Below, piece after piece: positions 24,395 to 36,382 of a stretch of 64,000 bases of DNA. The notes under the pieces are model-generated. The model saw only the letters and a list, made by a program, of their open reading frames with translations. It did no database searches and had not been told where the DNA came from. Each line of letters starts with the position of its first letter. Positions within the stretch are counted from its first letter, which is position 1. The stretch is from Cyclaneusma minus (Eukaryota > Ascomycota > Leotiomycetes > Marthamycetales > Marthamycetaceae). The stretch covers positions 1,550,001 to 1,614,000 of the forward strand of contig JAKZHN010000005.1 in assembly GCA_037179335.1 (NCBI GenBank), in the 5' to 3' direction. The position numbers and the translations under genes were made by a program.

Positions 24395-25323
24395 TCAGAA
24401 TTCGTCATCGTCATCGTCGGCGTTCTGGCTGTAGAAGAAGTTCGCGCCAGCGACCTTGAGCCCGTGCGCCTCGATCCAATCTCTCACGCCAGCACCTGCA
24501 TCTCCAAATCCCCAGTTCTTGCGAACGTCGGGAGCGGTAATGTTCGAATTGTCACCCTCGAGGACAAGGAAGGTGTAGCGGTGGAGGCCAGTTCCGGCAG
24601 GGGGCGCAGGAGGCTTGTAGTCCAAGACGATTTCGTAGCCATGGTTACCGCCGACGAAAAGATCCATTGCTGAATGCTTGCCGGAGGGAGGACCTGGGAT
24701 ACCGGGGATCTGAGACGGGATCTTGGCAATCCAGTGGGCCATCTCGGCCCATTCAAAGTTCTCTGTTGAGAGGTCGGCTGGAACGTCGGGGTCCGTCATG
24801 ACAATAGTGTAGGATGCAGACAGTCCGCCATTGGCATTTGCAGTGCAAGCCAGGGTTGTGGAAGGGGTGCTTGAAACATCGGCCGGGTCCTATCCTCGAC
24901 GTTAGTGCTGATTGTGACAGAATGTTGTGCGTCTAGGGAGTTAGATGGTCCGAAGGGACGGAGGAATCTTGACTTCTTCCCAAGACTGCTCCCAGAGCAT
25001 CCTTGTAGGGACCTGGGATAGATGGAAATAAGTGCTCTTTACCATGATATTGCCCAGAGCAACCTTGTCGGTGGAAGAGTATTGGACACCCATCAAGCAG
25101 GTGGGCTGGAACTCATCACAGACATCGTCAACGATGCCCGCCTTCTTGAGCCTAGAGAGCAGTCAGCTCTGGTTTTGGATCCGACGCTGGGGGTCATGTA
25201 GGCTCCTTACGCAAGCATCACCGCCTTGAAGGGATCCTGGTTGGAGAGGACCGTCTGGTCAATGCCTCTAGCGAAGGCAGTGGAGGAGGACAAGAGGAGA
25301 CCGAGAGCAACGAAGTTCTTCAT
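24395..25323 (-). CDS. Secreted PEBP-family protein
   Basis: Exons 25323-25211, 25151-25043 and 24889-24395 encode 238 residues; introns of 59 and 153 bases are GT-AG and in phase. Residues 1-18 are a signal peptide (MKNFVALGLLLSSSTAFA). The phosphatidylethanolamine-binding protein fold is shown by the central DPDVP (107-111) and GLHRYTF (175-181), the two conserved anion-binding-pocket segments. The length is slightly above the family norm because of the leader and an acidic tail (Asp run near the C-terminus). Secreted fungal PEBP-like proteins occur widely and some are homologous to carboxypeptidase Y inhibitors; the ligand here is unknown. The gene is divergent from the MFS transporter across 1.25 kb. 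Confidence 0.9.
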
Positions 25324-26574
25324 GGTGACAGAGAGCTGGGTTGACTGCCGAGATGGACGAGTAGCAATGCACAGGAGTTGGATAGTGGGATGGTCTTAGA
25401 GAAACTGAGGTCTTTTGAGGATTGTGATTGAGGATTGTGAAGGTTGAGTGAGGAGTTTGGAAAATGGAAGAGGAGGATGAGAAGAAATGGCTTAAGTAGT
25501 ACCTAGTAGCACGAAGCGTGCTTGCCTTCAATGTTCTCTTGCAACTGCAACTTCCCCCGCGACGTTGAAGCTTTCCCAGCCAACCTGACGTCACGCGAGC
25601 AATTGCCTCTTGGAGCTTTTCTCGGTGCTACATGTAACCAAGGAAATTGCACTTCGACAATGAGACGATGTGAAAGTATTTATGAGACGATTTGACAGAA
25701 CTGTAGCCAAATGGCAGTGACTTACAAGAGAACTGTGGAACGATACATAGCAACCTTTCGAAAGAACGCCTGACAACACGAAGCTGACAAGCAAGGCCGA
25801 ACCTACCTATGGGATGTTGAAGTACATGTACATGTGCTCGACATCGATGGAGGCGTTCAGGGCCGTGGGGGGTTCAACGCTATCTTTTTCCGCAATCGTT
25901 TCGGGCTTCGTTCTTGCTCTCGAATCTCATTCTCTTCGCAGAAGATGCAGCACCACAGTGGAGTTGCGACATGGAGCCTTCCAGAGTAGAAGTCATTGAT
26001 CGGATTGATGTGCACCAATCAGCCCAAAAGATGTTCGAAGTTGACTGGAGAAGGCTGCCCGGGCCCCGGCGCAAATTATGGCCCCCACCCCGCGCTTTCC
26101 CCGCCAGCTCCGCTCCGGGCCGAGAGCCCGAGACATCCCCTCGTCTGTCATGTTCCCTATGTTGCGCTGGCCTCGGCCTCTTTCCATCAACAAACTCAAT
26201 TCCAGCGGCTTCTGAACCGCGCGGCATTCATAAAACATTACTAATGGACCTCTGCTTATCCTCTCTCTTACCAATGCTTCTACGGTTACAAGCCTGCAGT
26301 AAGTCGGAAATGCGAAAATCCCGACTCTCTGAGTGGACGAGGCGGGGGAGAAGGCCGATGGCGACTCCTTGTCCTTGATGATAAGTTGATAACAAATCAA
26401 TCCTCTTAGCCCGCCTGCTAGACTTTTCTGTTGCTACCATCAAGTTGCACTGCTTTTCTGTCATTTGCCGACATTTTTCAGCTTTCCTTCTGTCGAGTCC
26501 GGCTGTACATATATTAACTGTCCCCATCGTCTTGGGGAAACTAAGAGGTATGCTTGGTGCTTGAGTATTCAACT
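25324..26574. promoter_or_regulatory. Divergent promoter region between the PEBP and MFS genes
   Basis: Both flanking genes start at this spacer. No open frame in it has recognisable content and no specific operator could be defined. Confidence 0.4.
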
Positions 26575-28374
26575 ATGCAGCGTCAAGAACGCCGGTCTCC
26601 TTCGCCTTCCCCGCGTGTGAAGGCGGATATGGGGGAAGAAGCCAGTGCCGCTGTTGAAGAGCGAGCTTCCGACGCCGATGACTTGGATGAGGGCAACGTC
26701 CCCCTGAGGACGAGAGAAATCGATCCGAAGCTGGAGAAGAAGCTTGTCCGCAAGTTGGACTTGCGTATCTGTACAATCGCTGGCATCCTGGCCTCTCTCA
26801 ATTTGTTGGACAGTGGCATCATTTCGAGTGCTTCAGTCACGAGGTTTGTCACAGGTTACTCGAAGCTTTTCAGATGGCTTCTGACAGTTTTACTACCCCA
26901 GCATATTCGAAGACCTCGGACTAGGAGAGGGAAATCGCTATGTGAGTTATACCTTTCGGACTTCGGGAAACGAGATTATGACTGATTCTTTCTAGTCTAT
27001 ATCAATCATGGTATTCACTCTCGCTAGCTGTATATTCCAATTCCCTGCAACTATTCTAGTGAGGATTCTGGGGCCAAGAATCATGTTCTCAGGCAAGTGG
27101 TGAAGGGATACCCAAGTGTGATATGTCCCGAGTCAAATGACTGACTAGACCAGGCGTCACTGTTGCATTTGGAGTAATCACCTTGTGCACAGCTTTCATA
27201 ACGACATGGCAGCAAATGATAGCCTTGAGGATCCTCCTGGGAATGGCCGAAAGTGCTATTTTCCCCGGACTCTCATATTTGATAAGGTGAGGTGTTAAAA
27301 CTATATTTACCATTAGCAATATAGGTAATTGCTAATAAAAAACATTCAGTACTTGGTACACTCGAAAAGAGCAGCAGCTCAGATTCGCGTTCCTGCAGTC
27401 TGGCGAAGTATCCATCCTTGCCACCGGACAGTTCGTCAACTACGGTCTGAATTTCTTGAATGGACGGGCGGGGCTGGCAGGCTGGAGATGGATGTTTCTC
27501 GTACAAGGTCTAGTTGCCATCAGTAAGTGTCCCTGCTAGTTCCCAAGGTAAAGTACATTGCTGAACATGACCAGTAATCGGAGTCGTGACCTACTGGTGG
27601 ATTGTTCCTTTCCCCGAGCAAGCCGACGCCAAGGGAGCATTCCATTTCATCACGCCAGCCGAACAAGAGCTCGCCATCGCTCGCATCGCCGGTGACCGCG
27701 ACGATGTAGAAGCCGAGCCCTTCTCCCTCAAAGCATGCCTCGTCCATTTCCTCGATTTCAAGATCTACGCCTTCTGTGCGCTCTTCTTCTGCCTCAACAT
27801 GGTCACCACATCCCTGTCGTATTTCCTGCCCATCATCCTCCAGAGCGGCATGGGCTTTTCCGAAAACCAATCTATCCTGCTCTCCGCACCGCCATACTTC
27901 TACGCCGTAATCCCCGTCATCATCTCATCCATCGTAGGAGACAAATACCGTCTCCGCGGTCCCGTCATCATCTTCAATTCCCTCTGCCTGGTCATCGGCT
28001 TCAGCATGACAGGCTTCAGCAACCAAGTCTCAGTCCGCTATATAGGAACCTACTTGGCCACTGGCGCCTATGTTAGCAACTGGGCAGCGATGAACGCCTA
28101 CCAAGCCAACAATATTGTAGGCCAGTGGAAGAGAGCAACCTATGCAGCCGCAGTTACCGCTTGCAACGGGGCCGGAGGCATAGCGGGAAGTTATATTGTG
28201 AGACAGGATGAAGCGCCGAGATATATGACAGCGATCTGGGTCAGCATTGGCTCACACCTGCTGATCATTGGGATAGTGGTTGGCCTGTCAGCGTACTTTT
28301 GGGTGGCTAATCAGAGGCAGAGGCAGGGGAAGACGGTGTTGGAGAAGACACCGGGGTTCAGGTATACTTTTTAG
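26575..28374 (+). CDS. MFS transporter, allantoate permease (Dal5/anion:cation symporter) type
   Basis: Six exons (26575-26843, 26902-26941, 26996-27092, 27154-27286, 27350-27522, 27575-28374) encode 503 residues with about 12 membrane helices. Intron 3 (27093-27153) begins GCAAGT, a GC-AG intron; the others are GT-AG. Family hallmarks are LDLRICTIAGILASLNLLDSG before and in helix 1, the loop SIFEDLGLGEGNRYSI, LRILLGMAESAIFPG, STWYTRKEQQLR, and WWIVPFPEQ. The N-terminal 60 residues are polar and cytoplasmic. The family imports organic anions such as allantoate, ureidosuccinate, nicotinate or pantothenate with protons at the plasma membrane. The substrate is not predictable here. The ATG at 26575 is the first in frame. 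Confidence 0.93.
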
Positions 28375-28716
28375 GGGTAGGTTGGGACGATTAAATGTGA
28401 TATACGAGCGGATTTTGGGGAGATGCGGCATTTTCTCACTGCTAGACTGCTAGTTGCATAGGTGATTGGGGGCCCGGGGACTATAAATAAATCCGTCGCT
28501 GGAGCAAGCCATGGATTCTCACGTCGCCGGAACACAAAATAAGATAGCATCCAGATGGATGGATAGGTCAAAGGGGGAAAAGTTTATTGAGTTCATTGCT
28601 TTACATGTATCTAACGATTATGACTGCTGTGCCAGAGAACCGAATGCCATCCCCAACCCCCTATCCGCATGATCCCCAGCTCTTCCTTAAACGCCAGAAC
28701 GCTTTTTGAAAAAACC
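28375..28716. other. Convergent intergenic region
   Basis: This 342-base spacer between the 3' ends of the MFS transporter and the RNA polymerase III subunit gene contains no gene. Confidence 0.5.
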
Positions 28717-31700
28717 CTAATATGCCGGCGAAACAAGCTCCTTTTTCCTCTGTGCCTGATCCCACTGCCACGCCTTCTCAAAATTGCAATCCCTAGCCTT
28801 AAAGTTCTCCGGCGACTCCAAATATTTCAGCGGCCAGGAAAGATGGAAGGCCCCCGTGCCCACGCTCATCGTCTGTCCCATGATAATACACTCACTGACA
28901 CCTTCGATCTTGTCCGTCTTCATGGCACCGGCCGCCTCGAACAGATGATCCGGCGTCTTCTCGAACGATGCCAGCTGCAGCACGCTGTCACGCATCTTCG
29001 ACAGTCCGAAGCGCGTGATACCCAGGACTTCGCCCTTGAAGGTCATTACGTCGGAGAGAAGCTCCATGTGGCGCGGATCAATGTTCATGCCAGACATGAC
29101 GGCACCGATTTCGACGGCGATGGTGTGACGCGCAGCTTCGATGCCGAGGACTTCTTTGACTTCCATGACGTTGTTGCTGGTCGTCTTTTTGCCTAGGACA
29201 CCTTCGGTTGTCATGCATGCCCTGAGACCGTAGCCTTCGACGAGGACTTTGTGCTCTTCGTTCTCGCTAGAATTGATGATTGCGCGAGTGGCTTCTGGAT
29301 AGCCGGAGATGGGAATCGTTGGGATCATACGCTTCAAGTAGTTGACCCGGAGCAGAATATCGGATACGCCTTCTTCTGATGAGCTTCTACTCTTGGGAGC
29401 CGCACCACGGGCACGAACGGAGCCGGCAGTGCTATCGTGACCGACGTAGATTCGAATGTAGTTTTGGAAAGGAACGATCTCTTCGGACTTGATCTTCAAT
29501 TTCCGATTCCTGACGATGGCGTCTGCGATATCTCCGACATCGAGTCCAAGTTGCATAGCGGCCAAAATATTCTTGTCGACTCCCAAGACGATTGTTGCAG
29601 TATCCGCAGTCCAGCCGTCCTCTATGTATTTCAGCACGTCTGAGATGTAGGTCTTCTCGATTCGAGCTTTCACAATACGAGCCGCCTCAATAGACCGATT
29701 GTTCAACAGAGGACAAGTTATGACGGGCGTACTGATGGTCTTGGAGGCGTTGATGATTTCCTTGATACGAGGAACACCTTGCGTGATACTCATACCGGCG
29801 ACACCAGCAAAATGGAAAGTCTTCAAAGTCATTTGTGTCCCTGGTTCACCGATCGACTGGGCGCCAACAGCTCCGACGGCGGTACCTGGCTCAGTATTTG
29901 CCCTCCAAAACTTCTCCACAACCAGGTTGACGAAGAAGTGTAGAGTCTCCTCGGACACTTTGGCAACCCGATCGGCACAGAGCTGCCTATATGCATCGTC
30001 CTCGGTTTTGGGCATTTCCTCAAGTCCTTCTGGCAGGCCAGCACGCTTGCGTGCCCTTGCAACTTTCGCGGCTATGGTGTTCTTGACATAATCCACGACG
30101 GTTTCTAAGAACGCACGACTGCCCTCCCAGTTGTCTATGCCCTCCTCACTTTTGTCGTAATAGTCCATTGGCAACCCTCCAACTAGAGTTGTGCGCTTGA
30201 ACTTTTTCCTTGTTTTCTCGAGTATTTGGTTGCATTGGGCAACGAGTTCCCATGGCAGCAAGCCAGGGGCCTCATTGTCCCACGTCATATTTTGAGCGTG
30301 GATGAAGGTACGATCAAAGTGTACAGGCTTTGCATTACCTTCCATGTCCACAGGGTCCAGGTTGTCAGCACCAAATGTGAATTGGACGATTCCATTTGAG
30401 GAAGTTCTGACAGTACGATCATATCCTGCAGACAAATCCTCAAGAGACTTCATCAATCTCCTAGACATGTAACCTGTCTCTGCAGTCTTGACAGCGGTAT
30501 CGACCAGACCTTCACGACCCGAAATAGCGTGGAAAAGGAATTCGGTTGGTGTTAAGCCAGTAAAGAAGCTGTTTCGGACGAAACCCTTTGAAGGCGCCTC
30601 TTTGGAGTGCTTCGGAAAGTGAGGCAAAGTTCTGTCCTGAAATCCGTTGGCGACACGCTGGCCACCGATAATCTGCTGTCCTACGACAGCAACCATCTGA
30701 GCGACGTTGATGTTTGATCCCTTGGATCCAGACTTGGCCATGATCAGCGGAGAGTTCCACTTGCTCAATGTGTCAATACAGTAGTCTCCAGCCTGTTGAC
30801 GGACTTTACTCAGGATACCTGAGATAGCGTTCTCCATAGTTTGTTCCTCGTTGCAACCAGTAGCCTTCTCCAAAGTCCCAGCTTCAAACTTCTTGATGAT
30901 TTCCTTCGTCTCAGCGTATGCCCTCTCAACAAGTTCCGCCTTGTGAGACTGGAGCGAATCGCTAGGGTAGACGTCACTGATACCTATGGAGAATCCACAG
31001 TTCGTCAAGTAACGGGCTGAAAGCTTTGCCAGGCGATTCATAGCCTTGACAGCTTCGTCTGGACCGAAATCTCGAAGAATGATGTAGAAGATACAGTCTT
31101 TCTTGCCGGAGCCAACTGTGCTCTTATCCATCAAGCCAGCAAGCACTTCCGAGTTGCGGACTACAAGCCAACCGTCGTTGATATCCATTGCAGGGTACTG
31201 TCCGGCCACGGCTTTGTAGTCTCGACATTTCGCGTCCAAGTTGACCTTGACAGGACAGTTCGAATTTGGACGCATCAGCACGCTGAAAACTTGCTTTCCT
31301 GTCCACAGAGCTTCCGGCTTCACGATAGAAGGAGGAGGCAAGTCCAGATGCTCTATGCCATCAAGCATGTACATACACAGATTTGTGAAGGTCTTGCGAT
31401 CGAAGAAGTTCTCCTTGCCGCTAAGAAGGTATGCGGCTGTGATGAAATCCTGAGTAGCAGAAATGATGGGTTCTCCGTTCTTGGGAGTAGACAGATTATT
31501 CTTGACACCCATAAGGTTGATCGCTTCAGCCCGAGCTTCTTCTGTCTGAGGAACGTGAAGGTTCATCTCGTCTCCATCGAAATCGGCGTTGTAAGGGGTA
31601 CAAACACACTCGTTCAGTCGAAATGTTCTCCAGGGCCGGACCTTCGCATAATGACTCATGATACTAAGCTTGTGCAAGGATGGCTGCCGATTGAAGAGAA

Positions 31701-33162
31701 TCACATCTCCATCTTCGATATGACGTTCGACAATATCGCCCACTTTCAGGTTCTTGGCGATTTTCTCCCTGTCACCAAACTTCAAGGATACTTTGAAGCT
31801 GGCCCCCTTCTTTTGGACAGCCTTCGCTCCGGGGTGCTTCGTTTCGCCGGTCTCCACTAGTTTTCGTAGCTTCTCCAGGTTCTGCTTGTTGGCTACCTCG
31901 GGGTATGACATGTTCATTGCAACAAGGACAGGAACGGCAACTTGGTCAATTCCAAGATTAGGGTCAGGGGAGATGACGGTTCGGGCCGAAAAGTCCACAC
32001 GCTTTCCCGAGAGGTTACCACGGAATCTTCCTTGTTTGCCTTTCAGACGTTGGCAGAAACCACGAATAAGTTTGCCATACTCCGTTCTCTGTAATCCCGG
32101 GACGTCGCTGTTGACGTACTTGGCAACTTGCACAGCCATGAAATCCCAAATATCTACAACGGTCGTCAAAGGCTGGCCTTTCTGCAGTGCACTCTTGATG
32201 AGGGAACTCATGTGGATGATCTCGGAAAGCGTAGTCGTAAGCTCGTCTTCGTTACTGGCACCGTCCTGGTCGACCGAAGGCCTGATGGCGGTTGGAGGTG
32301 CTGGCACATATTGCCACAAGAACGATTCGGGTCTGCCTTCGGCCGGATTGATTCCGAGGAGCTCGCAGTCGGTCGAGCTTATCATCTTGAACAGGTTCAG
32401 AACCCTCAGGGGATTCAGATCGTCCATTGCTTTGCGGATATGTCTTTCCAGCTCGGGGTTGTGCCTCTTCGCCGCGTCGAAGGATCTTTCGAACTCGATC
32501 TTGCTAACTGGAGGGACTTTCGAAGCAGCCGTAGACTTGTTGAAAGATACGAATTTGTCGTGCGCGAGCTTGATCGGACCATATTTTCGGATCTGGCCAT
32601 TGACGTCTCCGCAGTACATGCATGTCTTGACCTTCCTGCAATCTGTGTTGATCCTCTTGCAGATTTGGACTCGCTTCATGTTGTCGATAGTTGGATTCCG
32701 CAGCTGGCGCAGGTAGTCTCGTCGTTCTTTCTCAGTGAGCAGGACTCGAGCGCAACCCTTGCATATTTGCTGCAGGATCATTATCGTGAACTTCAAGTAG
32801 CCAATGTGAAAGACGGGCAGGGCCAGTCTGACGTGTCCGAAGTGACCATTGCATTCATTGAGACCATCGCCGCAAGTGTCGCAGATGCCAGTCTTACTCG
32901 AAGTACCCAGTCTCTTATCGAGAGGACCATTGTCCGCGGGTCGCCGTCCCTTCGAAACATCGTAGAGGAGGGAGTCGGAGATTTCGATAATGGCTTGGTT
33001 GACGATATCCTGATTCGACCTTTTCACATGTCAGTACAAATGCTTTGGTTCTGGAATCACAGATACATACTGGATGCCAAACTTGAGCTCCTTGAAGCGC
33101 TTGGGGGCCTTGTCGACGACCTGCTGTTTCACAGCCGCCTTGGCCAGTGGAGCTGGTGGCAT
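28717..33162 (-). CDS. rpc1: RNA polymerase III largest subunit (RPC1/RPC160)
   Basis: Exons 33162-33071 and 33019-28717, with a 51-base GT-AG intron, encode 1464 residues, the normal size. This is the catalytic largest subunit of nuclear RNA polymerase III (tRNA, 5S rRNA, U6). The N-terminal zinc site is visible (C77, C80, C87, H90), followed by VDFSARTVISPDPNL and the absolutely conserved NADFDGDE with the three catalytic magnesium-binding aspartates (about residues 507-514). The trigger-loop region SIGEPGTQMTLKTFHFAG lies near residue 1084. RRPADNGPLDKRLG and KTISTPVITCPL further mark it as Pol III rather than Pol I or II. The short first exon (MPPAPLAKAAVKQQVVDKAP) is supported by matching phases and by the family-like KELKFGIQ before the splice. 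Confidence 0.98.
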
Positions 33163-33997
33163 GTTGGATCAGTGCTACCGGGAGTCCAGCAGAGTGCAGT
33201 GTTTGGTGCGCAGTGTATCTGCGAGAAGCATCACGATATGGAGAATATCGTGAAGAGATCTTGAAGATCAGCTGCTGGGCGGTGGACTGTAAGCGCGTTG
33301 AGGCGTGGACAATTAGATGTCGTGGGAGTCATTGAGCGCATATCTCGTTCAGAATTTTGGTGGGGTTTCAGCGAGGCTGGATTGCGAGGCTGGCTCGCTG
33401 CACGACACTATTCCCGATTGGGCCACCTGCGATTTCAATCGCAATCGCGGCTCAATCTGAGTTTTAGAAATGAACGACGGCAGTCTGGAGACCCCTTGAT
33501 GACGTGCTTCCTCCCAAAAAACAATTCAAAACTTCGGGTTAAAATGCTCGACTAATTCCTTCAGTATGGAAGCCGTATACAAGATTGTAAAATAGTGATG
33601 AAGGCTTGCCGAATCAAGAGTCCCTTTAGGACCGAGGTCACCATGTGAGTAGCCCCGGAATTGGCGACGCCTGCTTGTTTCCGAGTACCAGCTGGCTTCA
33701 AGTGAAATCCATCGAGTAACGTTATATCTTCCTTGCTTAATAACTTCGCCCATCTTTTTTTCTGGCGCCAAAAATACTCGTCAGAGTTCATATACCCCGG
33801 CCTTTTGCGCCTCGACTTTGATACCTGCTGCGGCATTGCTAAAGTCTTCCTTTCGAATGCCTGCCTTCCTCACTCTAGTCAGACCTCACTTGAAGTTCGC
33901 TCCGTCCCAATATCGTTTCGTTCGTTACCTACTCTGACTCCTATCTCGTAGACCTCTCTTCTTCTTAGCCACCATCTGCGTCACTTTCTATCTCATC
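33163..33997. promoter_or_regulatory. Divergent promoter region between rpc1 and the histidine phosphatase
   Basis: Both flanking genes start here. The stretch immediately before 33998 is pyrimidine-rich, as in many fungal leaders. No gene or specific site could be supported. Confidence 0.4.
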
Positions 33998-35098
33998 ATG
34001 GGCGAAAGCAAAGTTCCGTCAACCTACATCGAGTACTCCACCGTCACGGGCTATTTCTTGCAAGACGATGACGGTGTAGATCCAAACACCTTCGACTATG
34101 TGAGTTTCTGTTATTGTTTTATCATGCCGTTACTAAAGATTAAATCCAGGTAGCCACAAATTTTGGCCTCATCGACAGAGAATACGACACCGACAAGGAC
34201 TATTTCCATCCCCATCCCGTGACCGGCTGGCAAAGATTCAACCATATGCTAAATCAGTGGAATGGCAATGAAAAGGCCAACGGAGTCCAATACAAGCTGC
34301 TATATCTAGGCAGACATGGGGAAGGTGATCACAACGTCGCCGAAGCATTCTACGGCACAAAAGCTTGGGACGTAAGTCATCCTTCCCTTTGCAACCTCAC
34401 TATATGCTCTCGAACCTGCTAACCGTATCCAGTGCTACTGGTCTCTCCAAGATGGCAACGAAACCACCACCTGGGCCGACGCCTCGCTAACCCCCATCGG
34501 CATCGCTCAAGCCCACGCCAACGCCGTCTTCCTCCAAGGACTTCTGGACGAACAACACCTCCCCCACCCCCAGAAATACTACATCTCGCCCCTAGCCCGC
34601 TGTCTCGAAACCTGCTACCACACCTGGGGCACCCTCACACTCCCCCGCGAGCGCCCCTTCCACCCCATCATCAAAGAGCTCTTCCGCGAATGCATCGGCG
34701 CACACACCTGCGACCGCCGCTCCTCCAAAACCTTCATCCAGCATTTGCATCCGGACTGGTCCATCGAACCAGGATTCACCGAAGAAGATCCTCTCTGGAA
34801 GCCGGATCTCAGGGAGACTGATTCGGGCATGGATACGCGCACGAAAACTGTGCTGGATGATGTGTTTCGGAATGATACTAGCACGTATATCAGCATTACG
34901 AGCCATTCGGGGGAGATTGCGAGTATGCTGAGGGTGCTGGGTCATAGGCCGTTTGGCTTGAAGACCGGTGGGATGATTCCGGTTTTGGTGAAGGCGGAGG
35001 TGAGGGATGGCTGGGGTCCGCCGCCTTCGAGGGAGCCGGCGTGGATGAAGGTGGAGGCTTGTGCTACTCCACCTCCTGGCGCTCAAGGGAATTTTTGA
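33998..35098 (+). CDS. Histidine phosphatase (phosphoglycerate mutase-like) family protein
   Basis: Exons 33998-34099, 34150-34371 and 34433-35098 encode 329 residues; introns of 50 and 61 bases are GT-AG in phase 0. The phosphate-binding RHG motif is in LGRHGEGDHN (R89, H90), where H90 is the nucleophile that becomes phosphorylated. The second catalytic histidine is in SITSHSGE (H266), and SPLARCLET supplies the conserved arginine. The domain layout resembles yeast Pmu1-like proteins rather than glycolytic phosphoglycerate mutase. There is no signal peptide. The physiological substrate is unknown. Confidence 0.92.
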
Positions 35099-35173
35099 TT
35101 CTTGTTGCAATATCATTGTACAAGAGCTCGTATCTTACTCTTGCATCATGGGTAAGAGCCGCGTCTCAACATA

Positions 35174-35708
35174 TAGTGGGACAAAAAAAGTCTTAATACG
35201 GTCTAGTGTCTACAGTTGACGAATGATTGGCAATATCCCAAACAGCCAGAAGTATTCCGAATAACTATGAATATGTCGAATAACTAGGAATATGCCGAAT
35301 AACTAGGAATATTCCGAAATCCGAATAACTAGGCATATTCCATTTGACTTGGAACATCCCAAGCGATGTGGAATATTCTAAGCAATTGGAATTAGTTCGA
35401 TTTGTTGAAAATTTCCCAGGAAATTGGAAGTATTCCGAGTGACGGGAATTGTTGGATCACTCAAGGGACCAAGGGACCACTAGTCGGGGTGCTAGCACGT
35501 GGGTGGTTCAAGGGAGTGGTATTAAGCTACGGGGAGAAGAGAGGGAGCATGGGGAGCTCCCTAAATCGATGTACTGCCCCGCAAAGTGGTGAAAGTTGGT
35601 TCCCGTGGCTCTACGTGACCGCTCCACCGTCCGAACCGTCCCAACAGGATTATTGTCACCCACTGATCTTGAACCCGTATTCAGACTTTTTCATGGTACT
35701 ATTAACTG
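35174..35708. mobile_element. MITE-like element, long copy (35.2 kb)
   Basis: The left end TAGTGGGACAAAAAAAGTCT, then TAATACGGTCTA, is preceded by TA (35172-35173). The right end, read in reverse complement, is CAGTTAATAGTACCATG, AAAAAGTCTGAATACGGG, followed by TA (35709-35710). The left end matches the 43.4-kb element's termini and the right end matches the left end of the 21.4-kb copy, so the ends are related but not identical. Bases 35238-35450 hold an array of about ten 19-base units, the clearest being AATAACTAGGAATATTCCG. Bases 35450-35650 lack the repeat. No transposase frame is visible. Confidence 0.65.
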
Positions 35709-36135
35709 TACTTGCTTTCAGAGCCAGAGTGTCGAGTCCCGTGACTCGCCCATACACTGAGGTTAGAGAACTTTGGCGCCCCTATTTTTCAGTCTTCTAT
35801 ATCATTCCGTATCCTGAGACCGCAGTGAGTTGGAGCGGTTTTCTCAACTTGAGTCCGTCCAGATTATTCTGTTTATATCTCCTGACTTAGACCAATCCTA
35901 GCGACTCAGAGCTTGCTAATTTTGAGAGGTGTTTAGATTCGAATCACAGTCACGCGCATGCAAGCAGAAGAGATCAATTTTGGGAGGCCATAGCCAATTG
36001 CATTTCCTGTGTACACATCTCGTACACTAATCTTACACCCTAATCATACAGTAGAAATACAATAAAAGAAACCAAAGCCATCGACGTGGGGGTATCGGCC
36101 GTAGCCTTCCCGTCTCGCACGAAGCTCCCGGGCCA

Positions 36136-36317
36136 CTGTGGGTATGCCACCGTAGTGATCACCACTCCAGTTCCCATACGAAAGTATGTGCTGTGGGCAT
36201 GCCACCGTAGTGGAATCCACTCCAGACTCCATACAATAATGCTGCAGAGGACAATGACTCGCCAGTCTCCAAGTAGCAGGTACTGCGGGCATGCCACCGT
36301 AGTGGGATCCACTCCAG
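36136..36317. repeat. Three copies of a 35-base repeat behind gene PY-A
   Basis: Copies lie at 36136-36170, 36191-36225 and 36283-36317, each near CTGYGGGCATGCCACCGTAG then TGGNATCCACTCCAG. They differ at only a few positions while the bases between them are unrelated (20 and 57 bases). A single diverged copy lies behind gene PY-C at about 41119-41155. They lie outside the coding exons, in what would be the 3' untranslated or downstream region of PY-A. Confidence 0.85.
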
Positions 36318-36382
36318 TCCTCGCGACAAAGTCGCTGATGAGAAAGACGAGCCACGCTCTTAGCCAACGGCCACGGTTTGGT

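Noticed and set aside
31754..33264. Long plus-strand open frames (up to 378 codons) inside rpc1
   Set aside because: They lie antisense to well-conserved RNA polymerase III exons and have no recognisable content; they are a by-product of codon use in the real gene.
36136..36317. CRISPR-like appearance of spaced 35-base repeats
   Set aside because: There are only three copies, unequal spacers and a eukaryotic setting; no cas genes.
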